The notes below the pieces were generated by a model that did no database searches, was not told where the DNA came from, and saw nothing but the letters and a program-made list of their open reading frames with translations. From NCBI RefSeq assembly GCF_000786215.1, contig NZ_JROG01000004.1:744001-808000 (forward strand): a stretch of DNA of 64,000 bases, given 5' to 3'. The position numbers were made by a program, and so were the translations under genes. Below are positions 16,715 through 24,404 of this stretch, piece after piece (within the stretch, counting starts at the first letter, position 1; the number at the start of each line of letters is the position of its first letter). The stretch comes from Sphingomonas sp. 35-24ZXX (lineage in GTDB: Bacteria; Pseudomonadota; Alphaproteobacteria; Sphingomonadales; Sphingomonadaceae).

Positions 16715-17477
16715 CGGGCATCTCTCCGGGCGCTTTTATGCTTATGCCCTTGCTTGCCATCACCCTGGCGATCCGCAAAGCGGTTTGTTCCGATCCGGGA
16801 CTGTCGGAATGGATGCACAGGCTGTGTGCAACAACATGGATCAGGCTGCCGTCGCTGGCGGTGAGCGGCTGGCCCGTCGCGATGGCGAGCGCCTGCGCGG
16901 CGCGGGCCTCATCGCCCGCGATCAGCGCACCGGGCTGGCTGCGCGGCACCAGACGGCGCGCGGGCGTATAGCCGCGGTCGACAAAGCCCTCGGCGATGAA
17001 CCGCGCGCCTGCGTCCCTTGCGGCCTGTTCGAATGCGCCATGCGCGAGGCCTACCAGGGCCAGCGTCGGGAAGGCCATGTGGAGCGCGGCGGCGACGGGG
17101 CCAGCCATGTCGGCGCGATCGGCCAGATCGTTGTAGAGCATGCCGTGCGGCTTGATGTGGGTGAGGGGGATGGCGAGGCCGTTTGCCACCCGCACCAGCG
17201 CCCGGACCTGTGCCAGCAGTGATTCGATCAGGTCGGGCAGCGGCATGGCAAGCGAGGTACGGCCGAACCCTGCGCGGTCGGGGTAGGAGGGATGCGCGCC
17301 GGCGGCTACCCCTGCCTCGCGCGCGGCGATCAGCATCCGCGTCATGCTGGCATCGTCGCCGGCATGGCCGCCGCAGGCAATGTTGCAGCTGGAGATATGG
17401 GTCATCAGCGCGATGTCGCGCGTCTCTTCCAGCGGGTCTTCGCCCAGATCAGCGTTGAGGTCGATCCAGCCGGTCAT
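16686..17477 (-). CDS. pxpA: 5-oxoprolinase subunit A (PxpA, LamB/YcsF family)
   Basis: This 263-residue protein has the LamB/YcsF signatures IDLNADLGE at the N-terminus and SCNIACGGHAGDD near residue 35, plus GAHPSYPDRAGFGR and HIKPHGMLYND. PxpA is the hydrolytic subunit of ATP-dependent 5-oxoprolinase, a housecleaning enzyme for the damage product pyroglutamate. The start at 17477 gives the family N-terminus and overlaps the upstream carrier stop by four bases. Confidence 0.95.
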   Translation of the reverse strand: MTGWIDLNADLGEDPLEETRDIALMTHISSCNIACGGHAGDDASMTRMLIAAREAGVAAGAHPSYPDRAGFGRTSLAMPLPDLIESLLAQVRALVRVANGLAIPLTHIKPHGMLYNDLADRADMAGPVAAALHMAFPTLALVGLAHGAFEQAARDAGARFIAEGFVDRGYTPARRLVPRSQPGALIAGDEARAAQALAIATGQPLTASDGSLIHVVAHSLCIHSDSPGSEQTALRIARVMASKGISIKAPGEMPDDPADLLRR

Positions 17478-18724
17478 GGCCACACGCCCGCTGCGCGCAG
17501 GATCAGCCGCAGGCCAAGCCCTGCACACACCAGCACCACCGCAGCGCCAGCGACATTGGCCACCGTACCGTTGGCAAATGCCCCCAGGCTCTGCCGCCGC
17601 GATGCCACCCACAGCAGAAAGGCGGCCAGGATCGGCAGCAGCAGCCCGTTGGCCGACTGGGCGATCAGGATCAGTTCAACGGGATTGACCGCGAAAAAGG
17701 CAAAGCCCGTGCCGATGGCGACCACCGCCAGCGCGGTGCGCTTGAAGATGCGCGTGCGCCGAACCGGATTGTCCTGACCGCCCAGCATTTCGCCAAGCAC
17801 ATAGCCGGTGGCGAGCGGCGCGGTCAGCGCAGAACTGAACCCGGCGCCGACGAGACCCAAAGCAAAGACGATCCGCGCAGGCGCGCCGAACAGCTCCTCC
17901 AGCCGCAGCGCGACATCGTCGAGCGGCCCGGCGCTGGTGCCGGGCATTGCGGCGGTCGCCGCGCCCATGATGACGATCGCCATCGACAGCAAGCCGCCCA
18001 GTGCCACCGAGATGGCCGTGTCGAGGTTCGATGCCGCGAGACCTGCGCGGTCGGCGGCGAACTTGCCGCGCACCGATGCCGCGTGCAGAAACAAGTTGTA
18101 GGGCACGACGGTGGTGCCGATCAGTGCGATCGCGGTGAACAGGCTGCCCGTGGGCAGAGCCGGAACCAGCCCACGCGCCGCTGCGGCCCAGTCGACCTGA
18201 ATCACCGCCAGCCCGCCGATGAAGGCCATCGACATCGCCAGCACCAGTGCGATCAGCAACTTCTCCAGCCACGCCGGCTTGCCGATGATGATGAGACCGG
18301 CAGCCAGGCTGCCCGTGGCCAGGGAAAGTAACGCCGGCGAGACGCCAGCAAGGCCCAGCAGCTTGAGCCCTGCGCCGGTGCCGCTGATATTGCCGGCCTG
18401 GTACGCCGAATTGCCGATGGCGAGCGAGGCAAAGATCAACGCTGCGATCGCCCAGCGCAGCGGCGGGCTGGACGCGGCCGCCAGGATCGCCTCTGCAAGG
18501 CCCTGGCCCGTGACGATGGCGACGCGCGCCGCCATGTTCTGCAGGATGATGGTCGCGATGGTCGCAAAGGCCAGCGCCCAGAGCAGGGCATAGCCAAAGC
18601 CGATGCCCGCGCTGGCGCAGGCGGTGACGGTACCGGGGCCGATAAAGGCCGCGGTGACCAGCATGGCAGGGCCGGGGCGATAGCCAGCCAGGGTCACCAG
18701 CCCCAGGGCCTCTCGCGATACCAT
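17474..18724 (-). CDS. Nramp-related membrane carrier in the oxoprolinase operon
   Basis: This 416-residue protein has 11 or so membrane helices and the Nramp fold. The helix-1 motif, DPGN in true metal transporters, is GPGT here (29-32), and the helix-6 motif, MPH, is VPY (VVPYN, 206-210). The metal-ligand Asp, Met and His are therefore absent. B. subtilis places a comparable Nramp-like gene, ycsG, beside its pxpABC genes. A carrier for 5-oxoproline or another organic solute is more likely than for Mn; this is inference. ATG 18724 preserves helix 1 and overlaps the dioxygenase gene by 31 bases. Confidence 0.85.
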   Translation of the reverse strand: MVSREALGLVTLAGYRPGPAMLVTAAFIGPGTVTACASAGIGFGYALLWALAFATIATIILQNMAARVAIVTGQGLAEAILAAASSPPLRWAIAALIFASLAIGNSAYQAGNISGTGAGLKLLGLAGVSPALLSLATGSLAAGLIIIGKPAWLEKLLIALVLAMSMAFIGGLAVIQVDWAAAARGLVPALPTGSLFTAIALIGTTVVPYNLFLHAASVRGKFAADRAGLAASNLDTAISVALGGLLSMAIVIMGAATAAMPGTSAGPLDDVALRLEELFGAPARIVFALGLVGAGFSSALTAPLATGYVLGEMLGGQDNPVRRTRIFKRTALAVVAIGTGFAFFAVNPVELILIAQSANGLLLPILAAFLLWVASRRQSLGAFANGTVANVAGAAVVLVCAGLGLRLILRAAGVWP

Positions 18725-19341
18725 TTCGTGATCACGTACTTCGTCCCCTCGCGCACCTTCATGCCATGATGGATGGTGGCAGGGTTGAGGCTGCCGTCGG
18801 GCCGCCGGTTGTTCCACGCGACCAGCTTGCCGGTCTCGGGCTGGATCGACTTGCCGATGGTCTTGAACCGCGTCGCGCCGCCTGCGACCGGCTCGTTCAG
18901 ATAGATCATGAACGTCCAGGTCCGCTGCCCTGCGACACTGGTATAGCGCTCGAAATCCTCGCCGCCCGGCTCGAAGTAGTCGGTATGCGCCTTGAACTCC
19001 TGCCCCACGGCATAGCGCTGGCCCTGCATCGTCTCGCCGAACTGGCGGTCGATGCCCGACAGCACGCTCAGCCGCTCGTCGAGCGCGACCACCTCGGGGT
19101 CGTCGGCGCGCAGATCGCAGGTTTCCGACGTGCGGAAATAATGGTCGCCATTGGGGTCGGCGATGGTCGAGGGGCGGCGGTCGGCATCGATCTTGTCGAC
19201 AAAGCGCGCGCATTCTTCCGGCGTCAGGAAAGCGCGCAGGATGAAAAGCTCCATTCGCGGCGTCGGGACCCGCTGGATGCCCGGCACCTTCGTCAGCGCG
19301 GCGATATTGCACTGGTTGCTGGCGGTATTGGTCTGGCTCAT
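18694..19341 (-). CDS. 2OG-Fe(II) dioxygenase, prolyl-4-hydroxylase-like
   Basis: This 215-residue protein has the P4H alpha-subunit double-stranded beta helix. The iron ligands are His119 and Asp121 (AHTDYFEP) and a distal His at 191 or 192 (TIHHGMKV), and Lys201 should bind 2-oxoglutarate. It hydroxylates prolyl or another residue or a free substrate; which one is unknown. It is the first gene of the operon and its 3' end overlaps the carrier gene by 31 bases, suggesting a link to proline-like or pyroglutamate metabolism. ATG 19341 excludes a short unsupported extension. Confidence 0.88.
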   Translation of the reverse strand: MSQTNTASNQCNIAALTKVPGIQRVPTPRMELFILRAFLTPEECARFVDKIDADRRPSTIADPNGDHYFRTSETCDLRADDPEVVALDERLSVLSGIDRQFGETMQGQRYAVGQEFKAHTDYFEPGGEDFERYTSVAGQRTWTFMIYLNEPVAGGATRFKTIGKSIQPETGKLVAWNNRRPDGSLNPATIHHGMKVREGTKYVITKWYRERPWGW

Positions 19342-19454
19342 TGGTCCGATCCATGGGCGGCTGACTTCTGCCCGCCGATTAGCCCTCAATTCGGGCGGAG
19401 TTCAACCCCGCAAACGGCTGGCGCGGTGCGGCATTGCCGGTTAAATGATCGCCC

Positions 19455-19832
19455 ATGCCGTGCCGCCCGCCCCTACGAGATCGATCCGCCGGCTTCAGCC
19501 TGCTGGAGATGCTCGTGGCGCTGGCGGTGTTCTCGATCGCGGCGCTGGCGCTGATCAAGCTGCAGGGGGCCAGCCTCATGCAGACCGCAGAGCTCGACAG
19601 CCGCCTTTACAGCGAGATCATGGTGCGCAATCTGGCGGTCGAGGCGCTGACCGACCCCAACCCTCCATCGCTGGGCGATGCAGAAGGCGCTGCCACCAAT
19701 GCGGGGCGCAATTTCAGCTGGCGCCGGACCACCACGGCGCTGGAAGGCGGCGAGATCTTGAAGGTCGAGGTCGCGGTCAAGCAGGCGGCCGGGCCAGAGG
19801 TCACGCTGACGGTGCTGAGGCCGGTGCTGTGA
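19455..19832 (+). CDS. gspI: Type II secretion minor pseudopilin GspI
   Basis: This 125-residue prepilin has a 13-residue leader and the peptidase site G/FSLLEMLVALAVFSIAALAL, with the conserved Glu at +5. The C-terminal part is short, as in GspI. GspI, J and K form the tip of the pseudopilus that pushes substrates through the secretin. The genes gspG and gspH, normally just upstream, are not here; an oxidase gene on the other strand is instead. The stop overlaps the GTG of gspJ. Confidence 0.9.
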   Translation: MPCRPPLRDRSAGFSLLEMLVALAVFSIAALALIKLQGASLMQTAELDSRLYSEIMVRNLAVEALTDPNPPSLGDAEGAATNAGRNFSWRRTTTALEGGEILKVEVAVKQAAGPEVTLTVLRPVL

Positions 19833-20524
19833 GAGATACAGTTGTAGCACAATCCCGTTTGTCCCGAGCGAAGTCGAGGGACGTTGCGCAACCGTCCCTC
19901 GACTTCGCTCGGGAACGCGGAGAGGAGAGCGCTTCACGGCAGAGAAACGGCTTCACTCTGGTCGAGATGATGGTCGCACTGTTCATCTTCGGGATGATCG
20001 CCAGCGCATCGGTGCTGCTGCTGCGCCAGACGGTCGAGGCCGAGGCGCGCAGCGCGGTGCGACTGGAGGAGATGGGTGACCTGCGCCGGTTCTCGGCGAT
20101 CATGGCGCAGGACCTGACGCTGATGCTGCCGCGGCCATCGCGCGATGCGCTGGGCAGCGACCGGGTGGCGCTGATGAGCGAAGATGAGCTGCTGCTCGGC
20201 TTCTCCCGCCAGGTGGCGCAGATCGATCCTCAGCCCGGCGTCTCCAGCCTGCAGCGAGTCGAATGGGCGCTGGGCGAGGGGCGGCTGACGCGTGCTATCG
20301 CGGCCAAGGCCGATGGCGCCAAGACGGGCGCGCCGGTGGCGATTCTGGAAGGCATCGACTCCGCGCGGGTACGATTTCGCGACAAGCAGGGTGTGTGGCA
20401 GACGGACTGGCGGCCACAGCGCACCGACGAGCTTCCCATTGCGATCGAGCTGACCCTGGTCCAGACCGGCAATGCGGCGCGGCCGCTGACGCTGCAGTTC
20501 CTGGTGGCGGGTGGCGGCGCATGA
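19829..20524 (+). CDS. gspJ: Type II secretion minor pseudopilin GspJ with repeat-derived leader
   Basis: This 231-residue protein is GspJ. The prepilin site is G41/FTLVEMMVALFIFGMIASAS, with Glu at +5, followed by the larger GspJ globular domain. The leader is 41 residues instead of the usual 6-15. Residues about 12-29 are encoded by a perfect 21-bp-arm palindrome. No ATG, GTG or TTG in frame exists between the palindrome and the cleavage site; the only starts are GTG 19829, overlapping gspI, and TTG 19859, just before it. The palindrome must therefore be translated and is later removed with the leader. Confidence 0.88.
   Translation: MRDTVVAQSRLSRAKSRDVAQPSLDFARERGEESASRQRNGFTLVEMMVALFIFGMIASASVLLLRQTVEAEARSAVRLEEMGDLRRFSAIMAQDLTLMLPRPSRDALGSDRVALMSEDELLLGFSRQVAQIDPQPGVSSLQRVEWALGEGRLTRAIAAKADGAKTGAPVAILEGIDSARVRFRDKQGVWQTDWRPQRTDELPIAIELTLVQTGNAARPLTLQFLVAGGGA
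19862..19914. repeat. Palindromic element, copy 1 (inside gspJ)
   Basis: Two perfect 21-base arms (19862-19882 and 19894-19914, core CCCGAGCGAAGTCGAGGGAC) flank an 11-base loop that is itself nearly palindromic (GTTGCGCAAC). Related copies are at 38079 and 54309. It is read in gspJ as SRAKSRD...SLDFARE. Confidence 0.95.
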
Positions 20525-21522
20525 GCGCCCAGCGCCCCGTCATCGCCCGCTCCGAGCGCGGTATCGCGCTGCTCAGCGTATTGCTGCTGGTCGCGGTGAT
20601 GGCGATCGTCACCACGCTGATTCTCGACCGGGTGAACCTGGCGGTGCGGCTGGCGGGCAATGCCGACGCGTCCGATCGCGCCCGCTTCGTCGCGCTGGGC
20701 GCGGAAAGCCTTGCCGCGCGCGAGATCAAGCGGCGGCTCGATCTCAGCCCTGCGCGCACGGTCAACGCGGGTGGCTGGATCGGTACGCCCACGGTGCTGC
20801 CGATCGACGACGGCTCGGGCGCCGTGGTCACCGCGACGGTGCGCGATGGCGGCAACTGCTTCAATCTCAATTCGGTGGTAGAAGGTGAACCCGGCAACCT
20901 GGCCTCGCGCCCGGTGGGCATCGGCCAGTTTGCCGGGCTGATGCAGGCGCTGGGTGTCGCATCGGACGAGGCGCGCGGGATGGCCGATGCGCTGGCGGAC
21001 TGGATCGATACCGACCAGATTTCGCTGCCTGCGGGCGCGGAGGACCAGTTCTACATGCAGCTCGACCAGCCCTATCGCACCGCCGGGCGTCTGCTGGGCG
21101 ACAAGGGCGAGGTGCAGGCGCTGCGCGGCATGACGCCGCAGCTGTATGCGCGGCTGGAGCCCTGGATCTGCGCGCTGCCCGACTCCATGCTCTCGCCGAT
21201 CAACGTCAACACGTTGCTGCCCGAACAGGCGCCGCTGATCATGATGCTGGCGCCGGGCAAGATCCCGCTCGACCGCGCGCGTAGCCTGATCGCACAACGC
21301 CCGCAGCTGGGCTATGCGCGGATTGCGGACTTCTGGCGGCCGCTGGCGCTGCAGTCGCAGACATTCGGGCCCGAAATCGAATCGCAGCCGCAGATCGTCA
21401 GCCGCTGGTTCGAGCTCGATCTGGTGGTCGCGCAGGGGGAAAGCCGCTGGCGGCAGACCAGCTTGCTCGATGCGCAGCTCAGCCCGGCCAGGATTATCGC
21501 GCGCAGGGTCGGCGAGCCATGA
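20521..21522 (+). CDS. gspK: Type II secretion minor pseudopilin GspK
   Basis: This 333-residue protein is GspK, the largest minor pseudopilin. The leader ends at G14, followed by IALLSVLLLVAVMAIVTTLI. The +5 Glu is absent, as is normal for GspK. The globular part has NCFNLNSVV and a SAM-like helical insert (ADALADWIDTD), and ends with INVNTLLPEQAPLI, which are family hallmarks. ATG 20521 overlaps the gspJ stop by four bases. It closes the I-J-K unit. Confidence 0.92.
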   Translation: MSAQRPVIARSERGIALLSVLLLVAVMAIVTTLILDRVNLAVRLAGNADASDRARFVALGAESLAAREIKRRLDLSPARTVNAGGWIGTPTVLPIDDGSGAVVTATVRDGGNCFNLNSVVEGEPGNLASRPVGIGQFAGLMQALGVASDEARGMADALADWIDTDQISLPAGAEDQFYMQLDQPYRTAGRLLGDKGEVQALRGMTPQLYARLEPWICALPDSMLSPINVNTLLPEQAPLIMMLAPGKIPLDRARSLIAQRPQLGYARIADFWRPLALQSQTFGPEIESQPQIVSRWFELDLVVAQGESRWRQTSLLDAQLSPARIIARRVGEP

Positions 21523-21624
21523 ATCGCAGCGGCTAATTTAATTTCGTCTGCACAGGTGATTTCCTGCATTTTCCCTTGCATTGCCGCCCCTCTTTGTAAG
21601 ATAGCGAGCGCCTTCAATCGTCGC

Positions 21625-21658
21625 TTGACGATCGCCGCCACGCGCTCCTAAGGAGCGC
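21625..21658 (+). promoter_or_regulatory. Possible tRNA-His promoter within a palindrome
   Basis: TTGACG (21625-21630) and TAAGGA (21649-21654), 18 bp apart, could form a sigma-70 promoter placed about 30 bp before the tRNA. The -10 region lies in a palindrome GCGCTCCT-A-AGGAGCGC (21642-21658), which could instead be part of a gspK terminator. Confidence 0.3.
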
Positions 21659-21683
21659 CTCCGCGTGGCGTGTGCAGTGTGTG

Positions 21684-21760
21684 GCGACCGTAGCTCAGTT
21701 GGTTAGAGCGCCGGTTTGTGGTACCGGAGGTCGGGGGTTCGAGACCCCTCGGTCGCCCCA
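21684..21760 (+). tRNA. tRNA-His (anticodon GTG), CCA encoded
   Basis: The cloverleaf is complete. The acceptor GCGACCG (21684-21690) pairs with CGGTCGC (21750-21756). The D arm holds AGCTCAGTTGG, and the anticodon stem CCGGT/ACCGG holds the loop TTGTGGT with anticodon GTG at 21718-21720. The T arm is CGGGGGTTCGAGACCCC. The discriminator is C, and a G precedes base 1 (21683), the G-1:C73 pair specific to tRNA-His. The 3' CCA is genomic. Confidence 0.98.
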
Positions 21761-21824
21761 TCTGCCCTGAAATGATGGCCACAAGGCCACTTCCGCGTGC
21801 TGACCATCCTGGGGATACTGGCGC

Positions 21825-22892
21825 ATGCAAAGCTATTGGGACCTGCCTGACTTCGACGAACACGAGGCCGTGCAATATGTGCACGACCGCGCATCGGGCC
21901 TCTCGGCGATCATCGCCATCCATTCGACCAAGCTGGGCCCCGCAGGCGGCGGCACCCGTTTCTGGCATTATGCCGACAAGAGCCGCGCCATCACCGATGC
22001 GCTGCGCCTGTCGCGCGGCATGAGCTACAAGAACGCGATGGCCGGCCTTCCCATGGGCGGCGGCAAGGCCGTGATCCTGGCCGACAGCGACAACCGCAAG
22101 ACGCCCGAGATGCTCGCCGCGTTCGGCGATGCCATCAACGCGCTGGGCGGCCGCTACGTGACCGCCGAAGACATCGGCATGTCGGATGCCGACATGGTCG
22201 CGATCAGCCAGCGCACCAAGTTCGTCTCGGGCCTGCCGGTGCAGGACGCAGGCTCTGCCGGGGGCGATCCGGGTCCGTTCACCGCCAAGGGCATCTTCCT
22301 GGGCGTCAAGGCCGCGGTCGCGTTCAAGCTGGGCACCGACAGGCTCAAGGACGTGCGCGTCGCAGTGCAGGGCACTGGCAGCGTCGGCGGCGGGCTCGCC
22401 CGTCTGCTCGCAGCCGAAGGCGCCAAGCTGACGCTCGCGGATGTCAACGCAGACCGCGCCAAGGCGCTGGCCGACGAACTGGGCGCCGAGACCGTGCCCG
22501 CCGACCGCATCATGCAGGTCGAGGCAGACGTGTTCAGCCCCAACGCGCTGGGCGCGATCCTCGATTCGGAAAGCATCGAGAAGCTCAACGTCGGCATCGT
22601 CGCAGGCGGCGCCAACAACCAGCTGGCGCGGCCGCACCATGGCGACATGCTGATCGACCGCGATATCCTCTACGCCCCCGACTATGTGATCAATGCCGGC
22701 GGCATCATCTCGGTCGCGCTCGAGTATTTCGCGCAGGCCGAAGGTCGTGCCGCGCAGGTGGCCGAGGTGCATGCGCGCCTGACCGGCATTCCGCAGCGTT
22801 TGACCGGAATCTGGCAGGAAAGCCGCAGCACCGGCGAATCGCCCGCGACCGTCGCGGACCGGATGGCGCAGAAGCTGATCGGCCGAGGCTGA
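21825..22892 (+). CDS. Glu/Leu/Phe/Val dehydrogenase family amino-acid dehydrogenase
   Basis: This 355-residue NAD-dependent enzyme oxidatively deaminates an amino acid, most likely a branched-chain or phenylalanine one given its short length (leucine dehydrogenase size). The catalytic lysine lies in the family motif GLPMGGGKAVI, with SYKNAMAG before it. The Rossmann nucleotide loop is VQGTGSVGGGLARLL, and GGANNQL and VINAGGIIS complete the signature. It starts 64 bp after tRNA-His. Substrate choice among Leu, Val and Phe cannot be settled by eye. Confidence 0.93.
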   Translation: MQSYWDLPDFDEHEAVQYVHDRASGLSAIIAIHSTKLGPAGGGTRFWHYADKSRAITDALRLSRGMSYKNAMAGLPMGGGKAVILADSDNRKTPEMLAAFGDAINALGGRYVTAEDIGMSDADMVAISQRTKFVSGLPVQDAGSAGGDPGPFTAKGIFLGVKAAVAFKLGTDRLKDVRVAVQGTGSVGGGLARLLAAEGAKLTLADVNADRAKALADELGAETVPADRIMQVEADVFSPNALGAILDSESIEKLNVGIVAGGANNQLARPHHGDMLIDRDILYAPDYVINAGGIISVALEYFAQAEGRAAQVAEVHARLTGIPQRLTGIWQESRSTGESPATVADRMAQKLIGRG

Positions 22893-22921
22893 GCCTGGAC
22901 CCGTTTATGGTTTAGGGCCTT

Positions 22922-22952
22922 GGGCCTCGCCGGGGTCGCGCCCGGCAGGCCC
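22922..22952. terminator. Hairpin between convergent genes
   Basis: GGGCCT-cg-CCGGG (22922-22934) pairs with CCCGG-c-AGGCCC (22941-22952) around a 6-base loop, between the dehydrogenase stop and the convergent rnhA stop. No T-run follows on either strand. Confidence 0.5.
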
Positions 22953-22958
22953 AGTGCC

Positions 22959-23396
22959 TTACCGCATCAAGGCTTCGGCGGCGGCGCTGGCGAGGCGATC
23001 CGCGCGCTCATTCTCGGGATGGCCCGAGTGGCCCTTCACCCAGCGCCATTCGACGGTGTGCCGCGCGACGGCGCCGATCAGTTCATGCCATAGATCGGCA
23101 TTGCGGACGGGCTTTTTGGATGCAGTCTTCCAGCCGTTGCGCTGCCAGCCCTCGACCCATTTGGTGATGCCGTCCTTCACATAGGTGCTGTCGGTGTGCA
23201 GGATGACGTTGCAGGGCTCGATCAGCATGTCGAGCGCGCGGATCGCGGCCATCATTTCCATGCGGTTGTTGGTCGTGTCGCGCTCGCCGCCCGAGAGTTC
23301 CTTCTCGTGCTTGCCATAGCGGATCAGTGCGCCCCAGCCGCCGGGGCCGGGATTGCCCTTGCAGGCGCCATCGGTGAATATCTCGACTGTTTTCAT
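22959..23396 (-). CDS. rnhA: Ribonuclease HI
   Basis: This 145-residue protein is RNase HI, which cuts RNA in RNA-DNA hybrids such as Okazaki primers and R-loops. The catalytic DEDD residues are visible: Asp in [18 protein letters not shown], Glu in NRMEMMAAI, Asp in [12 protein letters not shown], and the last Asp in NERADRLA. Length and motifs are canonical. It follows thrB and ispH in the same direction, a gene order common in alphaproteobacteria. Confidence 0.97.
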   Translation of the reverse strand: MKTVEIFTDGACKGNPGPGGWGALIRYGKHEKELSGGERDTTNNRMEMMAAIRALDMLIEPCNVILHTDSTYVKDGITKWVEGWQRNGWKTASKKPVRNADLWHELIGAVARHTVEWRWVKGHSGHPENERADRLASAAAEALMR

Positions 23397-23432
23397 GGCT
23401 GCTCAACTTGTGCCTGTTGCCCAGGGCCCGTT

Positions 23433-24404
23433 TCAGGCGAACAGCCCGGCCTGCGCCGGGTCTGCATAGAACAAAAGCCGCCGGGCAAAGGCCATCGGGT
23501 CCTTGCGCGTTACCAAAGCATCTGCCGGAGTATTAATCCAGTCATAAGCGCGACTTAAAGTGAAACGCAGCGCCGCGCCGCGTACCAAAATGGGAAGCGC
23601 TGCCTGTTCTTCGGCGCTCAGCGCAAGATGGCTGCGATAGCCGTCCAGCAACGCGTCCGACAAGGCGGCATCGAATTGGGTGCCGTCGCCGGAAAAGCAC
23701 CACGCGCTGTGCGTGATCGCCAGGTCATAGGCGCGCGCATCGGTGCACGAGAAATAGAAGTCGATGAGGCCGCTGACCTGATCGCCCAGCATCAGCACAT
23801 TGTCTGGGAACAGATCGGCATGGATCACCGATTGCGGCAGGTCGCGCGGCCAGTGCGCGTCCAGATAAGCAAGCTCGCTGCTGACGATGTCTTCGAGCGC
23901 CGGATCGATCTGCTGCCATTGCCCTGCGCACCTGGTCGCCAGATCGTGCCAGCTGGCCAGGCCCATGCTGTTCGGGCGCCCGCCGGCAAAATCGGCCACG
24001 GCGCGGTGCAGGTCGGCCAGGGCTGCGCCTGCCGCGCGCGCCTGGGCAGGGTTGGGGGTGCTGAGCGATATGCCCTCGAGAAACTCGATCAGGCACGCCG
24101 GGCGACCGCCGAGTTCGCGGATCTGCACGCCCTGCCGGTCCGCGATCGCGCGCGGCACGCGGCATCCGCGCTCTGCCAGATGATCGAGCAGCGCCATGAA
24201 GAACGGCAGATCCACAGGGTCCACCCGCTTTTCGTACAGCGTCAGGATGAAGCGGTGGCCATCGGCCCCGCCGCGCGTTTCGACCAGGAAGTTGCTGTTC
24301 TCGACCCCTTCGGCAATGCCCTTGAAGCTGATCAGCTCACCGGTGTCGTAATCGTCCAGAAACCGCGCCATCATCTCGGCGCTGACATGCGTATAGACAG
24401 CCAT
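23433..24404 (-). CDS. thrB: Homoserine kinase, ThrB2 (choline-kinase-like) type
   Basis: This 323-residue protein is the APH/choline-kinase-fold homoserine kinase of alphaproteobacteria, which makes O-phosphohomoserine for threonine. It opens [20 protein letters not shown] and contains GIAEGVENSNFLVET, the catalytic loop SVIHADLFPDNVLML, and the metal-site LIDFYFSCTDARAYDLA. The start at 24404 overlaps the ispH stop by one base (TGATG); the frame is open well upstream inside ispH but that part is a shadow. It is co-transcribed with ispH and rnhA. Confidence 0.95.
   Translation of the reverse strand: MAVYTHVSAEMMARFLDDYDTGELISFKGIAEGVENSNFLVETRGGADGHRFILTLYEKRVDPVDLPFFMALLDHLAERGCRVPRAIADRQGVQIRELGGRPACLIEFLEGISLSTPNPAQARAAGAALADLHRAVADFAGGRPNSMGLASWHDLATRCAGQWQQIDPALEDIVSSELAYLDAHWPRDLPQSVIHADLFPDNVLMLGDQVSGLIDFYFSCTDARAYDLAITHSAWCFSGDGTQFDAALSDALLDGYRSHLALSAEEQAALPILVRGAALRFTLSRAYDWINTPADALVTRKDPMAFARRLLFYADPAQAGLFA

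Noticed and set aside
17474-19354. 626-codon frame joining the Nramp-related carrier to an upstream N-terminus
   Set aside because: The first 210 codons are the out-of-frame shadow of the dioxygenase gene; the carrier starts at 18724.
19342-19389. Longer start for the prolyl-hydroxylase-like gene
   Set aside because: The extension MRANRRAEVSRPWIGP has no ribosome-binding site and precedes a better ATG at 19341.
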